Positions 32,898-45,648 of a DNA stretch of 64,000 bases are shown here, piece by piece. Numbering within the stretch: position 1 is the stretch's first letter; each line of letters opens with the position of its first letter. The DNA comes from Haemonchus contortus. Taxonomy: Eukaryota > Nematoda > Chromadorea > Rhabditida > Trichostrongylidae. The translations under genes were made by a program, and so were the position numbers. The stretch spans positions 15,931,235 to 15,995,234 of the forward strand of contig LS997565.1 of NCBI GenBank assembly GCA_000469685.2, read 5' to 3'. The notes beneath the pieces are model-generated. The model worked only from the letters and a program-made list of their open reading frames with translations. It was not told the origin of the DNA and ran no database searches.

Positions 32898-33262
32898 TCT
32901 TTTGGTAGATTGCTTCTTCCTCCCTGACGCATGCAAAGGCCATCAAGAATGTCGTTTATTTCAGGTATAAGTTGATGCTGTAGATTGCTTGCGACTAGGT
33001 GAATTATATTGACGCAAACATAAAAGTCAATCACCTATGCTTCAGGAACTTGAGCAACATTGCAGCTCGCTCGACCTGAAGTACCTCGAAACAGCCTTGT
33101 CTGTCTGTCTAATGAGAAAATGTATAATCACCATTCAACTAAACCTTGTTGTGGAATATGAAATGTTACGTGTACCCACATTCCATTAACTCGAAATTGG
33201 TCCTCGGCAGCCCACCAGTTGTACGTTTTCCAGTGTATGTAGGATGAAAGCTACTACGCGCA

Positions 33263-33545
33263 TAAAGGATAAAGGATAAAGTTTTTGGCGTCAATCAATC
33301 CGTCTGAAGCATGCGGTTCCGCATCCGACTTCTATTCAGAATCGCAGTGGTGTAATGAGTGCGTATGTGGCCTATACAATGACTTCCGGTCACCAGTCAA
33401 TGTTCAAGTCACTGCTTTTATTCTTGCAGGCGAGTTTAATACCAATTTACCGACCCCGCGGGGATGGAAAGCTTGGATGGTTTATTTGAACCCGTTATCG
33501 TGCGTGTGAGATAGGGCGCCACTCGCCACTACACCATCTCTGCCC
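33263..33545 (-). mobile_element. tRNA-derived SINE, unit 1 (right arm)
   Basis: Mirror of 17,141-17,421, with the repeated GGATAAA tail at 33,263 and the tRNA-like head at about 33,480-33,545. Confidence 0.75.
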
Positions 33546-34758
33546 TACAGTACGGTGCCGTACACATATGCAAATCAATTTCGCACGTTCTCTTGCAGAA
33601 TGGCTACGTCAAAACGGTGCCGTTGCTGGGGGTGCCATCAGATAACTGCACGTCTGCTGAGGACGAATTGTGCTTTCGATCTTAATGACCATTTTTTCAA
33701 TGCAGTTTTTAGGACTTCGCGTCGGCATCAGTCTCTTTATCTATTATAAGATCTCTTCATCACTACTTTTATATGCGCACTTCCCTTTATTTCGCCTTCA
33801 GATTTTCTCGGAAGCTAATCACTTTCAACGGCTTGTCGACTTCCTCCTCGCTGGAGTTTCCTCCTTGAGGACGAATCTACGGCTATACCTATACCTCCTC
33901 GCACTTCCCACTACTGAACTCTTGAGTAAGTATGTTTCCCTTCACTGCCAGTTCGCCACTTCCTTTCCTTGACCGCATCGTATTATTTCAAAGCGATTTT
34001 TTTATTCACTGCGACCAAGCTCAACAGGAATGAGGTGAAATGTTCTTCATAAGTCATTTCATGGTTTCTGAGTAGAATTCAGAACGTTAACGTTTCCGAG
34101 ATGAAATCAGTAATCTCAGATTCGCAGTAGTACAAGTAGTACAGTAAGCTAGTACTTACGCAGGACCACATAGGTGTTCTGTGCCATCTCAAGGCTTAAA
34201 CTCCATATTTTCACAAACTAATTTTGGTTGAACTACGGTTCCAAGACACTTCTTGTCCTACAGAATGCCGGGGCATCGTGCTCGAACAAATTTACTGTAG
34301 CCGTTGCAGTTATTTCGTGTACTTGAACGAAGAATTACACATATTTTAATATGAACGATGAATTCCACATTGCTCAATGCCAGGTCAATCGAAGAATGGT
34401 CTATGTATCGCGAAGACCAGTTAAGAAGCCTCTACAGAGGAGAGGATGGGGCTTATAAAGAAGATGCGAAAGGGGTTGGGAGGGCGATGGCAGAAGGATG
34501 TTGCGGTCAAAGCGTAATCTGACAAAATGTAGTCATAGGCTTATGATAACGGCTTTATATAGTTCCAATGTAGGCATGACATACTGCGTTGCTGAAGAGT
34601 GAAGCGGTTGCGAGACGAAAATTCATGCTGCCCTGATATTTGCAAAAATCTAAAAAAACGCACTAGTGTGAAAGTCTTGTTGAGCCTGGCTGTGAGATTC
34701 TCATTATCAAGATACTGCCATTATCGCAGATTAAAAAAACGAAGACCTTTGTGTAATC
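33546..34758. other. Arm sequence, nothing recognised
   Basis: Mirror of 15,926-17,140; no supportable gene. Confidence 0.4.
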
Positions 34759-35023
34759 ACAGCGATTTTAGGATGCTCCCAGCCTTGGACTTTTGTTCAG
34801 AATATTGGTGGTTGGTGGATTCGTGTGTGGCCTACGCACTAATTTGCGATGGACAGCCAGTGTACAAGTGAGTGCCTTTATCCGCAGGTCAAATCCAGTA
34901 GCAATCAAAGGACCCGAAGAGATGCAAGGTTTTGGTTGACCTGAGGTATCAGTCGGGATCCTATCAGAGGACCAGACCTGTGATAGACGCATGACCTGCC
35001 ACCATGCTACTTCCCCCACTTAT
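34759..35023 (-). mobile_element. tRNA-derived SINE, unit 2 (right arm)
   Basis: Mirror of 15,661-15,925 with few substitutions. Confidence 0.6.
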
Positions 35024-36440
35024 CCGAAAATGCTGCCATCAACTTCTTACATTCGAGTAGCCGCTCAACTTTCACGATAATCTGGATCTTTCACTGCCCG
35101 ACTTTGCCCGGTTTCCCATGGAATCCATATTTCAAGTGAGAAATCTGAGAAAAAAGCTTCTCATTAGCTGGCTTGAGCCATAAAGCTATTTATCTGGAAA
35201 TCAACGTCTCGTTGGATTCCTAATCGTATAACTGGCTTGTGAAGAATCCCTGCACCAAGCTTCCATTTTTGGCTCTCCATACTTACCCAAACAAGATATG
35301 TATTCCCCAAACGGGCGAAGTTTGGCTGTAACCGAGAAAGACTTTGCCGTGTTGAATTCATAACAAAAACTGACTCTCACTCCAGTTGTTAGTGGGTGGC
35401 AAACTGACAGCCCGCCGTTGAAAAGCCCTGTTCGATATTTTGTTTACATTAGCTGCCCTTTGCATGTTAATGTCTCCTGACCGAAACTGAATTATCTGCC
35501 TAGTGCCACTGTCCTAGCGACAAATGGATGCCGATATTCGAAGAATCTGACCAGAACGTTATGCTCCGTTTCTGCTGTTTTCCCTGTATGACGCAACTCG
35601 CAAATTATTAAAAGCTTTCTTTGTGCACGAACACCCTTATGACAGCAAGTTGAAATGTTCATTTATGGAATTGCCAACGGGTTTGTTTCAGAAGCAGGCA
35701 TCGAGGAAATGTCTATGAAGTACTGGTGTCCTCTTCACACATGAACGATTTTTCCCATACGAATACTTCATTTCACGGGTGCCATTTGCATTTTTGTTCT
35801 ATACCGTTGTGTAGCCTTTACCTCAATTGAATCCGACTTACTTAGACTCATTTTTGACGCCGTAGAGAGTTACTACCGGGAAGGTTCCTTTTGTAAGATT
35901 CTCGAAATCTGAGATCTCGAAAATCAGCGCCACAGGTGCACCGTAAATCTACTATAGATCCAGGAAGCAAACTTTGGCGATTATATGTAGCAGATCAATA
36001 TTGCGAACTATACCTCAGGATTACACAGGACCACAGTTTTTGAACTTTACCCTAAGGTTTTGCAGATTCGATATTTTCCCAATTATATATGTGGATGGGC
36101 TTACTGTTTTCCAGATAGTATTTACCTCTACCTTGAACAACTTTGGATCTACTCAAATGTTATTTCCAGAGGAGAGAGTAAGATTGCACAAACTTCAACT
36201 TTTCTCCTTATCTCCTCCAAAATCATTTGTCTATATCCACGAAGTCTTTAAGATGCGTAGGGCAGCTTCAGTTTATCTTGAAGTTTTCTGCATTTCTAAT
36301 CCTTTTATTTCTCAAGTATCGCAGTTGTTGCGTCGGTGGGCGGAAGGTAAACAGTGAATGCTTAATTTTTTTTCAGTGATGCTTTATTTCTATTGGATCT
36401 CTCGCCAAACGATATGTGTGCGCTCTTTTGCCCTCTGTCT
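35024..36440. other. Arm sequence with one unassigned conserved ORF
   Basis: Mirror of 14,291-15,660. The plus-strand frame 35,974-36,357 (127 codons) is the longer version of the left-arm frame; it has hydrophobic stretches but no recognisable domain and no copy C counterpart. Confidence 0.35.
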
Positions 36441-36850
36441 GTCGTCCGTACTCCTACAAATTTTCAACTCTCTAGGTCTAGAGGATTAGGAGCCACGAAC
36501 TAACGCTCAAACATTTACTTCTCACAAACTCCGCCTGCTGTGGGTGATGTCCGTCCTGCGACCCGCCGAAAGTGTTCCTGTCCTGTCGTCTGTAGTCCCA
36601 GCAAATTTGAATCTCTAGGTCCATGCAGGAGTTTTGAATTTGCTGTCAAAAATTCCTCCTTGTTGGCGAAGTCTGGTCCTGTTACCTGCCATGAGCGTTC
36701 CCATCCTGTTGCTTGTACTCCTACCAGAACCGAATTTGTAGGTAGGTCCAAGGGAACAGAAGTTATGAATTTCCGGTCAAACACACACACCGACGCACAC
36801 ACCCACAAACACACCGACAAGCCAACAATCACACCTAGCAAATTATGTAT
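36440..36850. repeat. Degenerate ~130-bp tandem repeat with AC-rich tract (right arm)
   Basis: Units start near 36,447, 36,582 and 36,708, each with a CTGTCGTCTGTAGTCC-like core, then the CA-rich tract at 36,780-36,830. Mirror of 13,826-14,290. Confidence 0.7.
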
Positions 36851-37039
36851 GGTAGAATATTAGTCAATTTTAGGCCAGCGATAATATTAGCCCTACCCGC
36901 TAGTCTACCACCTCAACGTGGTGGAAGGGTAGCTTTAGGCGTGTAGGCGTTTCCGACTTCAAGTAATTACGCAACAATAGTAATTCTGTTTTTTTAATGT
37001 TTAGTATTTTATCATGTGCTCTGATGCAAAGCTCCCGTG

Positions 37040-39470
37040 TTCTACAATCGTGCGGGAACTTTTTTCCCGACTTGCCGCTTCGCCTTCAAAGCTGTGGTTA
37101 GGTAGATATGCGAGGAATTGGAGCGATGGCCGACCGCTTGCTTGGGTTCCCCTTGTCCGTCCGTCCGAGGTCGCAGTTGAACTCGTTTTTCACGCATTAA
37201 GCCGCGCACAGCAAGCCCTAGTACGTCTAGCAGAGTAAGCTGCGGTACCTTACGTCCAAGTAATCTCGTTTTGGATAAAGAACTAGGACTCGCTCGTAGA
37301 AATATCCGCCTACCAAGGAGGAGGCGATCTGTCGCCCTGCCACATGCTTTCGTCTCTACCATTGTATGGCCCGAAATTTACTGCTCGACGAAGTCTTACG
37401 TCGGAGTCTCCACTTTTTTTTTTAAATTAATATTTGTAAAAAAATGTAAGTAGTTGTCTAACAACACGTCTGCATGCCAGTACGGCTAAGAGTAGGCCAA
37501 ATCTGCTTTCTGTAAGCCAGAGCATACATATATAGCCACAATGGTGAAGACTCAGCACTGGCCTTGGCAAGGCAATGTTGAGACTCAATTGAGCATGCTC
37601 TCTAAAACAGCAATGAACAGCCTCAGTACCCTGCACAATGGGCCCAGCCGTCTTCGGCATCGGACGGTATGGCAACCGCTGAGAGGCGAAGAAATTTCGG
37701 GTTGCGCAGGACGCCTTGAATTTCGAACCATTACAGCACTCCCTCCACACGACACGGAGATTGTTTCCTACTTTACAGCTATAACGCGGAAACAGTCTCT
37801 CATACTCTTTATGAGGCGGCTAGTCACGTTAAGTGTCATGTGATTGCTCTGCAAGAAACCAAGAGCAGGAGGACCGACGTATGACGAATGAGTGATGAGG
37901 CCCTCATCATTCACGGTGAAAATCGTCGCCTTCCATCGTCTTCGCCTTTCATCGCGAAACATCGGCGGCGTTGGTTTCGGGGGGGGGGGCAAGAACGAGA
38001 ACGGAAGCCCTTCAGTTGGACTCCTGTCCGCGACTCGACTCTTCCATGGAACCGTCTAGCTGGAGTTCTGTCTGTGGCACGACTCTTCCATGGCAATTCT
38101 TTTCCAGAAGAGGGAAAATCACCGCAGGGTATGGGAGCCCCCAAACGGTACAACTCATGCTGAACTGAACCACATATTACCACATATTAACAAGCAGGAA
38201 GTGGTGCCTACTAGACGGTGATGTGGCATCACTTTTCTGCAATGGTTCTGATCATGGAATCCTTTGCGCTAAGATCAGATTCAGTCACAAAGTGGAAATG
38301 ATCTCTCAACATCGCGCAAAGCCAATAACAAGCCGCACATCTTGAAAGGCTGCAAGGTGAGCATGCCCTACCAGTGCAGAAACTCGTGGATGGCCATTCT
38401 TTACAAGAAGGGAGACCGAGATGGTCTTCACAACTACCGCCCAATAAGCTTGTTGAGTGTTTTACAAGCTGCTCACGAAGACCATTTTGACTCACATATC
38501 GCCAATGTTGGATGAAGCTCAACCTGTGCAGCTGGCCGGATTCCGGAGGGGACCCGACTGCTCAGACCACATCGAAGCGGTAGCAATGGTCATCGAAATG
38601 TGCAGAGAATCCTGACCGTCTCTTGTCCTTGCCTTTGTTGACTATGAAAAGCTTTTAACAGCGCCGAAATGAATCCGGCCCTGTCAACAGTGGTCGACAC
38701 AGGGATGGCCCCTCCTGCTGGCTGAAGAAGTCACTGCACACAACGGTGAAGCTGTTGTAACAACTTCTCCCCATTCCCATAGGGAAGGGTGTGAGACAAG
38801 GCGACACTGTTTCGTCGAAACTGTTCACAGCTGCAGTGGGTTATGAAGCCCCTTAACTGGGAAGAAAAGGGAATTCGTGTGGATGGGCGGTTTCTCTCGA
38901 ATCTCCGTTTTGCGGACGGCAACGTTTTCAAGTAGCGTTGTGGGAGCTGAGACTATGCTTGCTGAGGAAGGAAGGTAGGGCTGCGGATCAAACAAACAAA
39001 GACACGTTTATGAAGGTTGCTTGGGCTGACGAATGCCAAATTCAGATTAGTACACCTATCAAGGACACCTCGTCTTGCGTTTACCTCGAGCGTTCCATCA
39101 ATATGGACAAACACATGAAGGAAGATCTGGCAAGACTCCAGGCAGGCTCGAAGCAGCGTGAGCAGCCTCCTGCCTCCGTGTCTCTGAAAGAAGTCACCAA
39201 CCACCTAGCTAATATGGGAGCTAACCTGTTCATTTTCACAGTTCTTCCTGCCCCTGCTGCGAATCAGAGACCTGCGTGCATCCACTCCAAGGGCTTTGAG
39301 CAGAAGTCATAAAGTACTCGAACGATGTCTCTTGAGCTGAACGTTTCCTCACATCGTCATCTTTGCCGCGTCTTGAGTCTACCCATGGATGACGAGTGCG
39401 AAATACAGAAGCGAATGGCTTGTGTCTGGTGCTCGCGCATGAATTAAGACGAGCTAACGGTGACGAAGAT
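37040..39470 (+). mobile_element. RTE-type non-LTR retrotransposon A, right-arm copy (dead)
   Basis: Plus-strand mirror of 10,970-13,640. In order: leader RELFSRLAASPSKLWLGRYA; endonuclease blocks, with a G10 run near 37,980 at the GDRNENG-like site; SWMAILYKKGDRDGLHNYRP (about 38,390); KGVRQGDTVSSKLFTAAV (about 38,780); F-A-D-G at 38,909-38,920, where active elements have F-A-D-D; then ISTPIKDTSSCVYLERSINM and ANLFIFTVLPAPA (about 39,050-39,260). Multiple stops and frameshifts. The lost catalytic Asp is shared with the left copy, so the element was dead before the duplication. Confidence 0.88.
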
Positions 39471-39549
39471 AAGTAATAAGTGGGCAATATTAAAACATTG
39501 GATTTCGTTTTTCGTAACATACACTATTCTATCACCTACTCTGTTCTTC

Positions 39550-39860
39550 GCTAGCCCTTAATCACTGATGATCCTCAGGGGCTAGCAAAAAACATTAGTA
39601 AGAGGTGAAAAGAATTATGCATTGCTTTCTTTCTACCTTTCATGCATACTGACAAACACTAGAACTTCTACACCATTTTGCAGAATGATAAGGATGCACT
39701 TGCTTATGAAACCATAGCAGATCAATTCGAGTAATGATCGAGTGTTCGAAGTCGAGCTCTTGAGCTTAAGTTAACACCCTCGTCGCCATCAGTTGGACAG
39801 CTATAGGCATTCCATACATTATACCTATGCCGATCCAATGCTCAATGACCTTCATAGAGA
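39550..39860 (-). mobile_element. Possible Penelope-like 3' fragment with terminal hairpin (right arm)
   Basis: Mirror of 10,552-10,860. The hairpin is 39,550-39,586 with the same 8-bp GCTAGCCC/GGGCTAGC stem. Confidence 0.4.
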
Positions 39861-40380
39861 ATAATTCATGAATCGCTAAAAATTTGTAGGAAACGGGTAA
39901 ACACTGACGGTAGCACTAGACAATAAGACAACAATAAATGCTGCAGGCGTGTCAAGAAGTGGGTTCTACTGCCGTAGAGTTGATGTCGATGTCAAATATC
40001 CTTCAAGTCGTGGTCGTTCATAAAAAGAGGACTTGTATTTAAAAAAACCCTCACAGTTGTGCATTAATTGGTTTCCCCGAGCCATCAGCAGCCAGCCGAG
40101 TCACGACAACTTTCGAATTCAACATTCCTCCTCGTGATATTAATCCAATAAGTAAAGTGCAGGAAATTCAAGTCAGTGGAGCATAAAAAACAATAATCGT
40201 CCAAAGGAACGCTGGACAATGTCAAGTTACCTGATTCTTTCGCTAAGCAATCGATTTTAGTTAAGGCCAAATTTTTATAGTAATGGTAAATAGACATTGT
40301 TGACGAAAGGAACTAGGATACGAATATCGACAAGAAGAAGGAACGTGAGGTGAGGAAAAACGAAAACGCTGCAGTGCAGT

Positions 40381-40550
40381 GACCAGTTGACTTGCAAATT
40401 GATGTTTTTATACTTCCAAACGAATCTGCTTCCACCTACTCGACTCTGAAAAGATGGAAGGCTCGGTTGGCTTAGGTCAGTGTCGATGCGGGGCTCGATC
40501 CCAAAACCATCTGTGTGCATGATAATGAGATAGTTCCATTGCATCACCTT
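40381..40550 (-). mobile_element. SINE-like tRNA-derived repeat, unit 3 (right arm)
   Basis: Mirror of 9,856-10,030. Confidence 0.45.
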
Positions 40551-43500
40551 CGCCCTTCTATCAGCTACATCGGATTTAACAAAAAATCATATGAAGTGCT
40601 CTATAGCCGTTAAACGTCTGCCTAAATTTTCCTTCGGAACAGTTTGTGCACGTACTGCAAATTTTGCATGACACGTTCGTCTGTTAGCGTCCTGCACGAC
40701 CGCAATTGAGAGATAAGCTAGTTCAATAAAAGTCACCCTTGATGCAACATTTTTCTGTGATCAATCTAATTACATTGAATTAAATTTTCTCCATGATTCA
40801 CCGTTGCAATTCATTTTCTAGCAGCTACACGTCCGGTTGTGCTCCTATTTGCTAACGGTTCTACGCTCCTTCCCAGTGTTTTTGTTTCATTCATTTGAGA
40901 CACTACAGAACTCTCTCATCGGGTATTTTTCAAGACAGGAGTGTCGATACAGCATGGGATTTCGTTATGTAGCTCCCCCTTAGATGGATTTTTTTCGTTC
41001 ACTAGTAGCTGTGATCACATAGGCTCCATACAAAGTGATCGAAAGGGACTCTGCCGGAACAACGCCACCATCCTTTCCGATTCCTTGAGAAAAAAGCAAA
41101 GAAGCCAAACCTACGTCCCGCCTCCTCAGAAATCTGCAAGATTTGCGGGTACTATCGAGCAGCAGGGAAGTCGTAAACTGGTAAGATGGAGCGTAGAAGG
41201 GCCTCATTAAATTGCTCAAAGAATCGTTTAGCGGATTCGAAGCACAATTGTAAAAAAAAATCTCTAAAATCGGATTAATTTTATATATAGCCCTTCTCGC
41301 TATATGCTTTCCTTGAATATAACGCTTCGCTTTAGTTGGAAATGGCCTCGTGGGAAGACATTTAGTATGGGAAGGCCATTAATTGTTCAATTTCTCGACT
41401 GCTCCTGTCCAATAAGCCTCAACGATGTCCATAAAAAAGTCGCTTTTCTGCTGTATATTGACCAGAATTTTCCTAGCCTCGAGCTCTTCATGCCAGATTC
41501 CTTGTCTATGCTCCACCATGCTCCCTATCCCTCTTGTTCTAGCCAGATTAGAAAAATCGTGAGACCAGGCCTCAACATCGAAGATCTTTTTCATCCTTTG
41601 ATTATTTTTGTAGCTTACAGGTACGGATAATTAATTAAAGAGTTTCAATCGCCCCCTCAGTTTTTCTTGAAGAGGGATGAGTGAACACTGAGTAATAGGA
41701 CTGTTCCTCCCTTCGTAACTCCTGTTTAGAGCTACGTGGTTGGGCTACCGGTTCGTGGAATGAACGGTTGTAAATCAAAATGAACCGCTGGAACTAGAGT
41801 CAGCCTTAGGCTTTTTCTACAGCTTCAAAGTTATGAGCATGGATGAACAGCTGTTTCTTCTCGTCGAGGACAGAGAGTTAAGTAGATCTCCTCAACCAAA
41901 GCTCCTTTTTCTTTGAAAGCAAGAAATTCCGCTAGAAAGCTCAAAGGCAATCCGATGCACATAGGACTCAAGTAAATCATGAGAACAGCTAGTGAGCGAG
42001 TCGGCGACTGTCCGAGGTTATTGCGGCACCTATTTACCTGAGTTTTTGCTATTAGGGAGAAATACGATATGGGAAGGATATAATATGCAACCACTCATAT
42101 GCAACTCCGAGAATCAGTGTCGAATATGAGAGGCATATCAGCTTTATAGGACCAAAAAGGCAAGGAATAGTGGGCCGAATATGTAATTTAGCTGGGTGTC
42201 ATCCCCATGTAGCGATTTCGTAAGAATTTTTGGTATATTTTAGAAAAATTTATACTAATGCGAAATTTCTGGCAAAGACTTTCCGAAACCCACAATACAA
42301 GCAGTTTGCCTACGATTCAGATGCCCGTTGACCGAGCATTATTGGGCCCAAATGACAAATTACTAACCAAACACAAAATGCAAAAGTTAGACCCGAGAAA
42401 CCTTGCTTTTTGCGATTTGCAATCACCTAACTCTTACACTCTCTTGGGAGAACCGGGTTGTTTTGCACCAATTAATTAGTTTTCAGCTGAACCTTGTTAT
42501 CAATCCCCTGAAGAGTATCATTGTTCCTGTGTGTCTATTTGGGTTTTTGCGATACTTCGATTGGCGAAACGTCGCTTTTCTCGATCGCTTTTTCCAAATT
42601 CAATTCGAATTCTTAGGGGTGTGGTTGGAAAAATAGGCATGTCAATTCGGAACCCGACGGAACAGGGCGAACGACCATTTCGGATTGGCAGCTTCATTTT
42701 CCACGGATCTTGTTCGGATATCGGGTATGAAAAGTGAATAATCACAAATGAATAGAATTCTTCGTTTTATTTGTTTTTGTCGTTTAAGCAGGCCGAAAGC
42801 TACAAAAAAAAACCTCAGAACTAACGTATCAGCAGCATGCTTTCAGTATAAGACTTTGTTCGATGGCTCTGCAGTTTACCCTCAAAGGGACCGCTAATCT
42901 GTAAGGATGGCTTCGAAGGAAATAGAACGGGAAGTGTAATTCAACAGCTAATGCATGTTGAATGCATGAGTATTTCTAACTAACATCTTCAAAAAATCCC
43001 CTTAAATCCCTGATTAAATGACTCCCAATAGGAAGTCTAGGCTAATCAGTAGTCAGCTGTGCGTGCGGGCTGCATGTTCACTGCTACCTCTATTTTTGAA
43101 GGGTGGGAAGGGGAGAAAGGTCCTACTATTAATAAAGATGCAGATGGTTTGGCGATTTCATGGAAGAGAGGAAATTCGGAAATCGAAAGCAAAGTGGCAA
43201 AAGAATAAAGTCAAAATTGTAGAGGTGGAAAAGGAAGTCTCTAGAAATAGCAGTTGGGATGCATGGCAAAGGAATGAGTAAAGTAAAATCAGAAATATCA
43301 GAAATGAGGAAATCTAGGCGACTATAGGAAATCATTGTAAAAAGAAATATTCGGTAATAAGCTAATGAAATAATCATAAGTTCCTGATTAGCGCTATCTT
43401 CGATAAGAATTGGATCGTTTCCCAGGCCACGAACAAGGTAAGGATAGAGTAAGGTACTGTAGGTTTTTTCAATGCAGCCTGCTCAGGCTCGGAGTTGTTA

Positions 43501-43700
43501 GTTTCAAAAAGGCGCCTAACGCCTCTTTATCCAATTTTTTCTTGAATTTTTTTCAGTTGCTCCTACTGTTTTCGTTATCCTCTGATCTGATCCCAATGAC
43601 ATTGTGGAATATCTTCGCAGTCATGTTGAGCCTGTTAAAAAAAATTAGTTGTTTTTTTGGTTGTTGGCGGCCATCTGCTGAAGTGAAACATCTTAGTAAG
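40551..43700. other. Outer right arm, anonymous
   Basis: Mirror of about 6,975-9,855 with more indels than the inner arm. It includes the exon-like frame 41,379-41,594 (minus), interrupted upstream by about 110 bp not in the left arm, and about 190 bp (42,010-42,230) shared with copy C (54,150-54,360) but absent from the left arm. Confidence 0.5.
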
Positions 43701-43789
43701 AAAGAAAGTTCTAATAATTCGGATTACTGTTATATTAGTGTTAGATTAGATTAGTAATAAGATAGAGAAAAATAGAATAAGGAGGGTAA

Positions 43790-43900
43790 AGAGATGACAA
43801 GAGAATCCATTATACATGATTCGTTTCGCCTCTTAACTCAGACGAATCATGTTGATGCGCTGGTCCCCGAGGCTCATCAGTGAGTTGAGACCAGCGCATC
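43790..43900 (+). mobile_element. Diverged terminus of the hairpin-ending element family
   Basis: The sequence CATGATTCGTTTCGCCTCTT matches, with changes, CATGATTCTTTTTACCTCTT before the hairpin at 10,819. A hairpin follows at 43,854-43,900: a perfect 12-bp stem (GATGCGCTGGTC with GACCAGCGCATC) and a 23-nt loop with GAGGCTCATCAGTGAG. The stem sequence differs entirely from the other family, but the loop is conserved. Confidence 0.55.
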
Positions 43901-44192
43901 ACAAGGTTCCAAGGAAGAAACTAAAGGACAAATCAAAGGAAGCAAATAAAGGACAAACAAAATACAGCTAAATTAAACAGCGCATTCAGCAAAGATAAAT
44001 AACAACGTAGGTGAATAGACAAAACAATTGTAATGAGAATCCCAAAATCCTAAAATTCATAATGTACAGTAACCAAGAACCATATCATTCAATGTGTGGT
44101 TGAATGGAGCACTATTCTGTATGGTTAATAATGAATACATTAAAAGGAATTATTTGCTGATAAAAGAAATATAAGGAAACTGAAATTAGTCG

Positions 44193-45204
44193 TTAACGTT
44201 CAAAGATATCAACCAAGTCTTCAACAAAATCATGTAATTGCTTAAAATCACTATTAATAGCATATTTATAACATATAAACTTATTTCTATACAAACTTTT
44301 AAGTATATTAGAGATAATGAAGTTTTTTCTATAACTATTCATCATTAGTATATTTATCATTTTTTTCAGGCACTCTATAAACGCCTGGTATTTATTACAA
44401 ACTTGAGCAACTCTTAAAACTTCTGTATAAATAACAGAACCTTTATTGTTTTCGGATATATTCGTAACAAAATGTGGAAATCTGATAACCTTAAAATTAA
44501 AGTCCTCGGTTTTGTTATAAAGTCTAGCATTTATCTTATTATTTTGTATCCATATCCAAATAGTTACTTTCGTATTCCGTAACGTGGGTTTTCTTCAATT
44601 CTAACATTCCTTTATAAACTTCTTCAAGTACTTTATCTATATCCATTTCATTCTGATTATGTATGATTAATAAATCCTCCATGTATCTATAAGGGTAAAA
44701 GGTTTTATTTCTGAATGTTTTAAAGCGCTTTGCATAATTAAATTCAACATTAGATAAAGTGAGGTCAGCCAGTAAAGGACTACAGTTCCAACCCTGAGGT
44801 ACTCCCTTACATTGTTTAAATATATGGCTTGCAAAAACGCAGTAGCTGTTGTCTAATAAGTATTCAACTAGGTACAGTAAATCCTGTATCTTGTAGTATC
44901 TATAATTAGTTTTATTCAAGATTTTATCTGTGTAGCACACATGGTAACCATTACTGGCTATACTGGATTTACCAGCATTATTAAAGCAAACTTGTAAGAT
45001 AGAACGTATATTAACCATAATGTCATTATGTTTCAAATTAGTGAACATATCTGTAAAGTCAGCACTGTAAACCTTTAGGTCTGTACCTCTGATATTATTC
45101 AATTCAAGACTAATATTGGTGTTATTATTAGGTTGGCAAATAAGTCCTGCGACAAAATGGAGACCTTTTTTTGAATCATTTCTAAATTTTTTCATACCAA
45201 TCAA
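44193..45204 (-). pseudogene. Penelope-like (or related) reverse transcriptase, C-terminal part
   Basis: Minus strand. VYSADFTDMFTNLKHNDIM (RT motif with catalytic Asp), CKGVPQGWNCSPLLADLTLS (PQG and template-grip motif), YRYMEDLLII (the Y-x-DD box, here Y-M-E-D) and YESNYLDMD lie in one frame (44,539-45,204). After a frameshift near 44,540 the next frame continues NNKINARLYNKTEDFNFKV, FPHFVTNIS and LKSLYRNKF to a stop at 44,193. The motif order fits Penelope-like and allied single-ORF retroelements; I am not certain of the clade. The N-terminal part appears at 47,133-47,435, separated by an insertion of about 1.9 kb. No GIY-YIG domain is seen downstream. Confidence 0.65.
45124..45157 (-). 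repeat. 34-bp exact inverted repeat, copy 1
   Basis: Identical in reverse complement to 45,979-46,012; within the RT frame it encodes VAGLICQPNN. Confidence 0.9.
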
Positions 45205-45648
45205 TTTTCGGAAAAATATTTACAGTAGAAGTCAACAACCTTCTTTTATCCTTTGAGCCAATCACTGATGCCATCTCTTCAGGAGTGAGGGAGCTGCGAT
45301 TCGAAGAAGTAATTGACTGCCGTTTTTGGATCGCATTAAGTTACGAATTTTCTTTCCCCAACGGGGTGCTCAAAAAGGCGGAGCACATGGTAGTTAAAAG
45401 GGAGAATACTCCGGGAGTACGACTGATGAGTAACCTGGGACCAAGCGGGATCGGTGAACTTTTGACGTGGGTCTAAAGCGAATTTTCGACGTGCGTTCTC
45501 CCTCTGTGGGGACCTGATTTACGGTCTGATCGTCCTTCTCTGAACCGGTTGGCCAAATAAAGGGGGTCATAGTTGCAAGCGATAGCTGTGTCCAACTACT
45601 CCACGTTTAGCATCTCACAATGGATGGATTCCTTCAACTTCCATCAAA

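Larger units (their letters stand above)
27471..43700 (-). repeat. Right arm of giant inverted repeat
   Basis: Reverse complement of the left arm, carrying every arm landmark in mirrored order. It lacks the Tc1 insertion and has only a short TATAG array. In the outer part (beyond about 41,800) it shares indel states with copy C rather than with the left arm. Homology with the left arm ends near the sequence GAAACATCT at about 43,690. Confidence 0.93.

Noticed and set aside
43854..43900. Hammerhead ribozyme (minus strand contains CTGATGAG)
   Set aside because: The GAAA box and a proper stem II/III arrangement are missing in all copies of the hairpin, so the hammerhead core is not satisfied.
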